Positions 8,287-15,165 of a stretch of 31,222 bases of DNA are shown here, piece after piece. Under the pieces are notes generated by a model that did not search any database, was not told where the DNA came from, and was given only the letters and a program-made list of their open reading frames with translations. A program made the position numbers and the translations under genes. This DNA is from a virus, in IMG/VR virus record IMGVR_UViG_3300009441_000022, positions 1 to 31,222 of that record; one strand, 5' to 3'. Within the stretch, counting starts at the first letter, position 1, and each line of letters begins with the position of its first letter.

Positions 8287-11200
8287 TTAGTTTAACAACG
8301 TGCCTGCGTTATTGTAAACGTTTATTCTGTAATGAGTACCTTGTTGACCGTCTAATGTGTCTGCATTTAGTCCACTTGCATCGGTATCAACTGTCTTTAA
8401 TGCAGTTAATAGTTCTGCGGCAGTTGAATATGTCTCACTAAATGAGAATACACCATTCGAATATCCAAGGTCTCCACTTGCACTAAACATTCCTTTAACG
8501 TTTGCAGAGTCAATCTGAATATCGTTTGCGTTTGCGGTAATACCCTTACCACCCACAACGTTGAAGGTTCTAGTAGCAGCAATAGTACCACCACCAGTGA
8601 GACCAGTACCCGCAGTCATTGTTACACCACTGTGGTCTATGTGTTCGTTAGCAACAAATCCACTCAAGTTATCATGGACAATGTCTCCATCTGTAGTAGA
8701 GATTGCACCATTACTATACGTAATACCTGTACCACCACTAAACATACCTTTGATGTTTGCGGAGTCAACTTGGATATCATTTGCATTTGCAATAATACCC
8801 TTACCACCGATTACATTTACTGTTCTGGTTGCGGCAATAGTACCACCACCAGTCAAACCTGTTCCCGCAGTCACGGAGACTGAACTATGGTCTATGTGTT
8901 CGTTTGCAACAAACCCAGATAGATTATCATGAACGATATCTCCATCGGTTGTTGATATTGCACCATTACTGTAGGTGATACCTGTTCCACCAGAGAACAA
9001 TCCTTTAATCTGTGCCGCAGTTCTATCTGAATCAGTATAAGAGAATACACCATTCGAATATGATAGGTCTCCACCCGCACTAAACATTCCTCTAACATTT
9101 GCAGAGTCAATATTGAATTCACCAGATGATACACTTAGACCTTTGTTCGCAGTCAGATGTGCTCTTACCTCAGATGCACTCGGCCCTGTGTAGGTAATGA
9201 CACCTGTTGAACTATTGTATGATGCACTTCCATCCCCACCCGCATCGGTTACCGATATGGCACCTCTTGCACGTGCTGTGGTATGATAAAGATTAGTGTT
9301 TTCAGTTAAGTCTGCGGTTGTATGATTGGATATATCAGATGTCGTACCCGTGACATTACCCGTGACATTACCGACTAGGTTTGCACCGATAGCATAGTTT
9401 GAGACCAATCTTTGGTCACCATGACTCCAAGTGAATGTCGGAATAGTACCTGAAGACCATGCACCGAATGTTAATCCCGCACCGTTTGTTAATGCACTTG
9501 TTGTTGAACTATCAGCAATAGTAATATTCTTATCTGTTACTGTCAAGTTCGTGGTTGCAACGTCAGTCTGTGAACCTAAGATACTCAGATTTCCTGAGAC
9601 TACCAAGTCGTTGAATGTTACGTCATCCGAGGTTGCAACTGCCTGACCGATACTGATTGCACCATTACTGTATGTTACACCAGTACCACCTGAGAACATC
9701 GCTTTGACATTCGCAGAGTCAATATTGAATTCACCATTGGTTACAGATAAACCTTTGTTTGCAGTAAGATGTGCCCTTACTTCTGTCGCATTTGGCCCTG
9801 TGTAGGTATAGACACCATTACTGTAAGAGAAACTTCCGTCTCCGCCAGCGTCTGTGGCAGAGAACATTCCCTTGACATTATCAGAGTCTATGTTAAACTC
9901 ACCAGAAGATACACTCAAACCTTTATTTGCGGTTAAGTGTGCTCTTACTTCAGTAGCACTTGGGCCAGTGTAAGTGAATGCACCAGTACTTGCATTGTAA
10001 GAGAAAGAACCATCTCCGCCAGCGTCAGTTGCGGATACTAATCCCCTTACTTCTGCATCGGTTCTTTCTGTGAAAGAGAACTGACCATTCGAATATGATA
10101 GGTCACCACCCGCACTAAACATTCCCTTGACATTTGAGGAATCTATGTTAAACTCACCATTAGAAACGGAGAGTCCTTTGTTTGCAGTTAAGTGTGCTCT
10201 TACTTCAGCAGCACTAGGCCCAGTATAAGTGATAACACCTGTAGTACTGTTATATGCCAGTGAACCATCTCCACCCGCATCTGTGACAGAGTTGGACGCT
10301 CTTGCTCTTGCGTCTGTATAGTAGAGGTTAGTATTTTCTGATAAGTTTGCCGTAGTGAATGGGTCGAGTGATATGACATCCGTAAAGTTCCCACCAGTTG
10401 TTTGTATTGTAATAGTTGCGTTTGAACTATCAAAATCTACACCAGTAACACCCGCAATAGTTACATTACGTGCAGAGTCAATCTGACCTTGTGCATTTAC
10501 TGAGAACTGAGGAACTGAAGTTGCAGAACCGTATGTTGCAGCAGTGACACCAGTGTTTGTAAGATTGATTGTATCGGACGAAGAATCATATGTGATTCCT
10601 GTTCCACCAACCAACGCATCACCAAGGTCTGAATCAAAGTTAGACTTTGTATAAACATTCTCCACATCAATAGAGAATCTACCAGTAGAAGAGTCATAAG
10701 TTAAATCACCCGCAGCACTAAAGTGTGCTCGAACGTCACTTGAACTTGGCCCTGTGTATGTGAAGACACCGTTTGTTGAGTTGTAGGATAATGAACCGTC
10801 TCCTCCTGCATCTGTTACTGATACTGAATTTTTAGCATCGCTATCTGCACGAGCAGAGGTATAAAATAGATTCGTTGAACCTTCTGCAATATCATCTAAG
10901 TCTTTTTCAGCAAGACGTGCGTCCCATCTTGCAGTGGTGTAATATAAGTTACTCCCCTCACTGAGATTTGAAGTCGATTTCGTGCCGAGTCTAACGTCAA
11001 AGTCAGAATCAGAACGAGCAGTAGTATAATATTTGTTTGCACCTTCTGTTAAGTCCGCAGTAGTGAATGGGTCAAGTGTGATAGTAGTAAGAAATGTGTT
11101 CCCATCAGCAGTTCCAATAGTGAGGTTACCACCAGAGGAATCAAATGCTAATGTTGATACACCCGCAACTGCAACTGTACCCGCACTGTCTAATTGACCT

Positions 11201-12816
11201 TGTGCATTAACTGAAAATACTGGAATCTGAGATGCGTTACCGTATGTTCCCGCAGTTACTCCAGTTGCTGTAATAGAGATAGTGTCTTGTGCGGAGTCAT
11301 ATGTAATACCCGCTCCACCATCTAATGCAGCACCTAAATCGGAATCAAAGTTTGTTTTGGTATAGACTTGTTCTACGTCAAATGAGAACTGACCTGTTCC
11401 ACTATTATAAGATAGGTCACCACCCGCAGAGAACATGCCTCTAACGTTAGCGGAGTCTATATTGAACTCACCGTTGGATACAGACAAACCTTTGTTTGCT
11501 GTTAAATGTGCCCTTACTTCAGATGCATTTGGCCCTGTATAAGTTATTACACCAGTTGAACTATTGTATGAAAGTGAACCATCTCCGCCAGCGTCAGTTG
11601 CGGATACTGAATTTTTAGCATCGCTATCTGCACGAGCAGAGGTATAATAGAGGTTTGTGCCTTCTGCTACGTTACTTGTTGTTTTGGTAGCAAGTCGGAT
11701 ATCAAAGTCTGAATCCGCACGAGTGGTTGTATAATATAAGTTAGACCCTTCGGTTAAACTTGCGGTGGTTGACGATGTTTCGTCTAATAGTTTGTGCCAT
11801 GCACCCGCATGTGCAAAGTAACCTTTACCTGTTCCATGTACGTGTGCGAACATACCATGATAGGTTGATGCACTAGGTAGGTCACCTTCTGAACTATATA
11901 CATTACTGTATAAAATCTTACCTGTAGTTTGAAGAGTCTCTGAACCTAGTGTCCAATACTCACTACCCTCATCCCATAAGAATGATTTGTTTGCAGAAGA
12001 ACCACGTTCAATCTCAATACCCGCATCTTCACTAGGTGTACCAGTTGCGTTTGAGTTAAGAACAATTGTGTTGTCTGCAAGTTGAATTGTTTCGGTGTTT
12101 AATATTGTCTCTGTACCAGTAATGGTTAAATTACCATCTAGGACGGTATTACCAGTTACTCGTAGAGAACCAATATTTGCACTATCGAAAGTCGCTTGAC
12201 TTCCTGTTAAATTTGTGTTTGCAAGATTAGTAATGGTTGCACTATCAATAGTTGCACCATTAAGTACAGTTATACCACTATGGAATGTCTCATTGATGTT
12301 TGTTCTTGCAAGGTCAGAATCGTTAAATGTAAATTGACCCTGACCACTGTCAAAAGAGAATACCGCAGTATTGTTTGAAGAAAGAGAAACACCAAGAGTT
12401 TCTTTATTACCAGAACTGTCAACAACAACAAAAGAGCCACCACTGTCTCTTAGTAATACACTTCCGAGTTGAATAGTGTTTCCACTTAGAAACAAATCTC
12501 TCCACTTATTAGTGGTACTACCAAGGTCTTGAGTCTCATTTGTAGATGGAATCAGATTACCAACAAAGGCAGTCTGGTCAAATCCAAAAACATATTGATT
12601 ATTACTACTATCGTAGTTGGCGGATATATTACCCGAACCTTTTAAATTTGTTGTGACGAATTTACTTGTACTAGATTTGTATGCAAGTATTGAACCATCG
12701 GATTCTGTCGCAGATACATCTACCCCTGACAAATTCTCAATATTAAAGGCACCAGATGTTACTCGCTTAATTGGAGTCCCGACAACAATCTTTTTGATGT
12801 ATATCTTATCAGTCAT
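8287..12816 (-). CDS. Giant repetitive tail-fibre-like protein (1509 aa)
   Basis: This is a long repetitive structural protein, probably a tail or whisker fibre. After a short N-terminal part comes LIPSTNETQDLGSTTNKWRD (about residues 88-107), a motif common in phage fibres. Three repeat types follow, interleaved: seven NLYYT-type units (such as NLYYTSARADSD), six DAGGDGS...YTGP units usually followed by RAHLTANKGLSV and GEFNIDS, and two tandem 84-residue units containing HDNLSGFVANEHIDH and TAGTGLTGGG. The C-terminus, ADTLDGQQGTHYR then INVYNNAGTLLN, looks like a capping or tip element. Similar repeats are known from marine T4-like phages. It sits where T4 carries gene 12 and wac, immediately before gene 13, but shows no recognisable similarity to either. 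The AAGGGAA ribosome binding site supports the start. Confidence 0.8.
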   Translation of the reverse strand: MTDKIYIKKIVVGTPIKRVTSGAFNIENLSGVDVSATESDGSILAYKSSTSKFVTTNLKGSGNISANYDSSNNQYVFGFDQTAFVGNLIPSTNETQDLGSTTNKWRDLFLSGNTIQLGSVLLRDSGGSFVVVDSSGNKETLGVSLSSNNTAVFSFDSGQGQFTFNDSDLARTNINETFHSGITVLNGATIDSATITNLANTNLTGSQATFDSANIGSLRVTGNTVLDGNLTITGTETILNTETIQLADNTIVLNSNATGTPSEDAGIEIERGSSANKSFLWDEGSEYWTLGSETLQTTGKILYSNVYSSEGDLPSASTYHGMFAHVHGTGKGYFAHAGAWHKLLDETSSTTASLTEGSNLYYTTTRADSDFDIRLATKTTSNVAEGTNLYYTSARADSDAKNSVSATDAGGDGSLSYNSSTGVITYTGPNASEVRAHLTANKGLSVSNGEFNIDSANVRGMFSAGGDLSYNSGTGQFSFDVEQVYTKTNFDSDLGAALDGGAGITYDSAQDTISITATGVTAGTYGNASQIPVFSVNAQGQLDSAGTVAVAGVSTLAFDSSGGNLTIGTADGNTFLTTITLDPFTTADLTEGANKYYTTARSDSDFDVRLGTKSTSNLSEGSNLYYTTARWDARLAEKDLDDIAEGSTNLFYTSARADSDAKNSVSVTDAGGDGSLSYNSTNGVFTYTGPSSSDVRAHFSAAGDLTYDSSTGRFSIDVENVYTKSNFDSDLGDALVGGTGITYDSSSDTINLTNTGVTAATYGSATSVPQFSVNAQGQIDSARNVTIAGVTGVDFDSSNATITIQTTGGNFTDVISLDPFTTANLSENTNLYYTDARARASNSVTDAGGDGSLAYNSTTGVITYTGPSAAEVRAHLTANKGLSVSNGEFNIDSSNVKGMFSAGGDLSYSNGQFSFTERTDAEVRGLVSATDAGGDGSFSYNASTGAFTYTGPSATEVRAHLTANKGLSVSSGEFNIDSDNVKGMFSATDAGGDGSFSYSNGVYTYTGPNATEVRAHLTANKGLSVTNGEFNIDSANVKAMFSGGTGVTYSNGAISIGQAVATSDDVTFNDLVVSGNLSILGSQTDVATTNLTVTDKNITIADSSTTSALTNGAGLTFGAWSSGTIPTFTWSHGDQRLVSNYAIGANLVGNVTGNVTGTTSDISNHTTADLTENTNLYHTTARARGAISVTDAGGDGSASYNSSTGVITYTGPSASEVRAHLTANKGLSVSSGEFNIDSANVRGMFSAGGDLSYSNGVFSYTDSDRTAAQIKGLFSGGTGITYSNGAISTTDGDIVHDNLSGFVANEHIDHSSVSVTAGTGLTGGGTIAATRTVNVIGGKGIIANANDIQVDSANIKGMFSGGTGITYSNGAISTTDGDIVHDNLSGFVANEHIDHSGVTMTAGTGLTGGGTIAATRTFNVVGGKGITANANDIQIDSANVKGMFSASGDLGYSNGVFSFSETYSTAAELLTALKTVDTDASGLNADTLDGQQGTHYRINVYNNAGTLLN
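8495..8998 (-). repeat. Two tandem 252-bp coding repeats in the giant fibre gene
   Basis: Two adjacent 84-codon units encode almost the same peptide (ITYSNGAISTTDGDIVHDN, GFVANEHIDH, TAGTGLTGGGTIAATRT, ANANDIQ, FSG). The DNA copies differ at many third codon positions. Boundaries are approximate. Confidence 0.75.
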
Positions 12817-12827
12817 TAATTTTTCCC

Positions 12828-13196
12828 TTATTTAGTGACCGAAGGACTTACTTCTGCTTGACCTTCGAGGACTCTTTGAATTATTGTATTGGAATCACTA
12901 TCGACATAAGATATTTCTACATCGTAGACATAGCGTCCACGAGTCTTCAATGCATCGGTTTGGATATTAGTTAGTGAGAGATTCACAATCCCCTGAGTTG
13001 CGGGGGAAATGATAGCTGCATTAAACGACACCGTATCTGGGTCACCCGCAGAGTCAGTGTAATTTCTTTTCATTTTAGACGTTACAGCCCTATTAGTAAG
13101 GTCATACGCACTGTCGCTGTCATTGATGAGATGTATTTCTATCGCTACATCTGCACCCTGTATGATTGTAATATCTTCGTAGTTTGGTGTCAACAT
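12828..13196 (-). CDS. Small Ig-like structural protein, BppU N-terminal-domain-like
   Basis: This 122-residue protein has the pattern of the beta-sandwich found at the N-terminus of baseplate upper proteins and many fibre-associated phage proteins. It opens with DITIIQGADVAIEIHLIND, then YDLTNRAVTSKMKR, then GIVNLSLTNIQTDALKTRGR, and closes with YVYDVEISYVDSD and LEGQAEVSPSVTK. In such domains the QG...YDLT...G.v.LsLt...T.al..GrYvYDv order is typical. Here the domain stands alone rather than being fused to a fibre. It is the first gene after a late promoter and is followed 11 bp later by the giant fibre, so it may serve as its adaptor or base. Family match is by eye; the role is inferred. 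Confidence 0.65.
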   Translation of the reverse strand: MLTPNYEDITIIQGADVAIEIHLINDSDSAYDLTNRAVTSKMKRNYTDSAGDPDTVSFNAAIISPATQGIVNLSLTNIQTDALKTRGRYVYDVEISYVDSDSNTIIQRVLEGQAEVSPSVTK

Positions 13197-13238
13197 CTTG
13201 AGTACCCATATAAAAACAATAAACTTTCTTCTTGTCTT

Positions 13239-13246
13239 TATTTATA
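13239..13246 (-). promoter_or_regulatory. T4-type late promoter upstream of the Ig-like protein and giant fibre
   Basis: Perfect TATAAATA on the minus strand, followed by AAGACAAG, in the 71-bp gap between the oxygenase-like gene and the 122-aa gene, 42 bases before that start codon. It would give the Ig-like protein, the giant fibre and perhaps the neck genes a separate late transcript. Confidence 0.75.
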
Positions 13247-13267
13247 AGGAAACGAAACCCAACTACA

Positions 13268-13936
13268 TCAAAAATCAGACATTATTTCTTCTATTATTTC
13301 ATCTTGTAGTCCATGGGACATGTCACTACGATTGAAAATATAAGATACGGTCATTCTCCAACAGTCAGTTTCGGCTGCATGGTAGACCCTTTTATACCAA
13401 GGTTCTTGATATGCACCGAAGTATCCTGCTTTACACTGCCATCCTTTGACATCTTGCATGACAACTTCATTACCAGTGTGACCATCAACATACTTAAAAC
13501 ACCCATCTCCTGTTTCTGACCAAGAGAAAATGATGTTATATGCAGATGCATTTGCATTATTATGCCACGAAATGTGTCCATCTGGTGGATACAGTTGTGC
13601 TAATGCATTGTTTTTAGATGATAGAATGTGACAAAGTTCTGTGTTCAATTCACTAAACTTAGCGATATAATTTGCATTCTCTGGATTATTCCCTTTAACA
13701 AATTCTATTCTATCCGATTTTAAAGAGTATCCATGAACCGAATCGGGAAATCCTTCATGGTTTGTGTCCATAGCAATGATTTCATCACGATGTTTTTCCC
13801 CAACATAGAAGTCTCTTTCCGTTGATTTACCGTGAAGTCGCACAACTTTTTTAAGGTCTTCCCTATTGTCGTAATACCATAACCATCTGTCTAATACAGA
13901 TAATACATCTTTATTTTTAATCGGAACATCTATCAT
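13268..13936 (-). CDS. 2OG-Fe(II) oxygenase-like protein, candidate fibre hydroxylase
   Basis: This 222-residue protein looks like a 2-oxoglutarate/Fe(II) dioxygenase of the type seen among virion genes of marine T4-like phages. The core segment LYPPDGHISWHNNANASAYN (residues 115-134) would form the first metal-binding strand. It is followed by FSWSETGDGCFKYVD, a GWQCKAGYFGAY loop, and a distal histidine and arginine in VYHAAETDCWRM (H186, R194). The first ligand motif reads H125-N-N127 rather than the usual HxD, so the iron site is atypical or misassigned. It starts in an ATGA overlap with the glycosyltransferase, so the two are probably translated together. A substrate among the neighbouring fibres is plausible but unproven. 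Confidence 0.6.
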   Translation of the reverse strand: MIDVPIKNKDVLSVLDRWLWYYDNREDLKKVVRLHGKSTERDFYVGEKHRDEIIAMDTNHEGFPDSVHGYSLKSDRIEFVKGNNPENANYIAKFSELNTELCHILSSKNNALAQLYPPDGHISWHNNANASAYNIIFSWSETGDGCFKYVDGHTGNEVVMQDVKGWQCKAGYFGAYQEPWYKRVYHAAETDCWRMTVSYIFNRSDMSHGLQDEIIEEIMSDF

Positions 13937-14691
13937 ACTATAAGTCTATCCTTCTTCAGTGAACCTGAGTAATGTCTTAATATAGGTGGTTTCCCTTCTA
14001 TTGATTTTAATCCTTCATATGCATACTGGGTAAAGTAGTTCCACCTAATATCATCTGAAAAGATTCCTATTTTTAAATCTTTATATTTGTCCATTTTCTC
14101 TGTCATGTACCAGAGAGTTGTTTGGTCAAAGTGTTTTAAATCCTTTTGAAATTGGTCGTGGTCAAACCCTTTTGGTTGCCACTGATTGGTATGTTGAGAA
14201 TTATATATCTCAAACCAATCTTCCATAAATTCACGAACAAGAGGATTTTCACTTCTGTAGAGACAGACTCCACCACATAGAGAAAACTTCTCTGTTTTAC
14301 CTTCGTATTTGAATTCACGAATTGCATAGAATTTTTCACGTTCTTTGGTAAGTTCATGGAAGACCATATCATAGTCTTTCATCTCATCCCAAATAGTAAT
14401 AATATCTTCATGTTCACAATCCATGTCTGCATCAACATACATGGTAATATCATAAGGAGTTTGTGCCATACCCCATAGTTTTGCACGGTAATGGTCTGTA
14501 CAAAATATTATTTGGTCTGCTTCGTCTGCTCGACTATCAAGGAAACGCTCCTCCGTCACCAGAGTAATAAGTGCTTCTGGATAATAGTCTTTAATAGCTT
14601 CGATTAAGTTGACCGCATATGTGTAGAAGTTTTGATTCTTCGATGCTACAACTACAAAACCTTTACTTTGGTTGGATTTCTTCAAGTTCAT
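13933..14691 (-). CDS. Glycosyltransferase, GT8-like GT-A fold
   Basis: This 252-residue protein has the layout of a metal-dependent GT-A glycosyltransferase. It begins with a nucleotide-binding strand GFVVVASKNQNFYTYAVNL (residues 11-29). The DxD motif lies in TMYVDADMDCEH (D87, D89). An acceptor-side FSLCGGVCLYR (136-146) and FDHDQ (176-180) follow. The C-terminal LRHYSGSLKKD (238-248) resembles the H-x-x-G-x-x-K metal/phosphate-binding motif of GT8 enzymes. No signal peptide or membrane segment is visible, so it should act in the cytoplasm. The start overlaps the preceding coiled-coil gene by 29 bp and the end overlaps the oxygenase-like gene by ATGA. Its place among fibre genes suggests it decorates a virion protein; the sugar and target cannot be read. 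Confidence 0.75.
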   Translation of the reverse strand: MNLKKSNQSKGFVVVASKNQNFYTYAVNLIEAIKDYYPEALITLVTEERFLDSRADEADQIIFCTDHYRAKLWGMAQTPYDITMYVDADMDCEHEDIITIWDEMKDYDMVFHELTKEREKFYAIREFKYEGKTEKFSLCGGVCLYRSENPLVREFMEDWFEIYNSQHTNQWQPKGFDHDQFQKDLKHFDQTTLWYMTEKMDKYKDLKIGIFSDDIRWNYFTQYAYEGLKSIEGKPPILRHYSGSLKKDRLIV

Positions 14692-15124
14692 TATCTATAG
14701 ATTCCTTCACAATCATCATAGCATATAAGTTAACTTCTGGGATAGACCTAGAGCGTCTTAACTTTGATTTTAATAGTCGATTTTTGGAATTCTTAATTTC
14801 AGGAATTTCAAAAGTTTCTAGTTTATACTCGAATAACTTTTCTAACTTCCTAGCACGTTCATGCTCAAGTTGTTTTTGTTTCTCAAGTTCCGCTTCCGCT
14901 TGTTTCTTTTCTAGACGTTTCTTACTAGATTCGTCTATCTTTTCTTCGGTAAGGGATTCAACCGCTTCTAAGAATAATGCATTCTCAGTACCATTTGGAT
15001 TATGTCTGTTCATTTTATGAACTTGACGTATTTCCTTATTGTCAACCGTTTCTTCACTAATCGCATTCAATATTTGTTTTTTAGGGGTTTCCCAAAATGC
15101 GTTTTCTAACCATACTCTTGCCAT
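14663..15124 (-). CDS. Highly charged coiled-coil protein of unknown function
   Basis: I do not recognise this 153-residue protein. It opens with MARVWLENAFWETPKKQIL, and the middle (about residues 58-105) is Lys/Glu-rich, with KRLEKKQAEAELEKQKQLEH predicted to be a continuous helix or coiled coil. A basic segment KSKLRRSRSIPEV near residue 125 follows. There is no signal peptide or membrane segment. It lies directly after the two tetrapeptide-repeat proteins and overlaps the glycosyltransferase gene by 29 bp. A fibre assembly chaperone or a partner of the modifying enzymes would fit that context, but this is only inference. A clear AGGAGA ribosome binding site six bases before the ATG supports the start. 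Confidence 0.75.
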   Translation of the reverse strand: MARVWLENAFWETPKKQILNAISEETVDNKEIRQVHKMNRHNPNGTENALFLEAVESLTEEKIDESSKKRLEKKQAEAELEKQKQLEHERARKLEKLFEYKLETFEIPEIKNSKNRLLKSKLRRSRSIPEVNLYAMMIVKESIDNELEEIQPK

Positions 15125-15165
15125 GTTTTATCTCCTAACACTCACGTTTATATATATCAATTTTA

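Noticed and set aside
8287-12816. Calling the 1509-aa fibre fibritin (wac) because of its place before gene 13
   Set aside because: No heptad coiled-coil segments or foldon-like C-terminus are visible; only the position matches.
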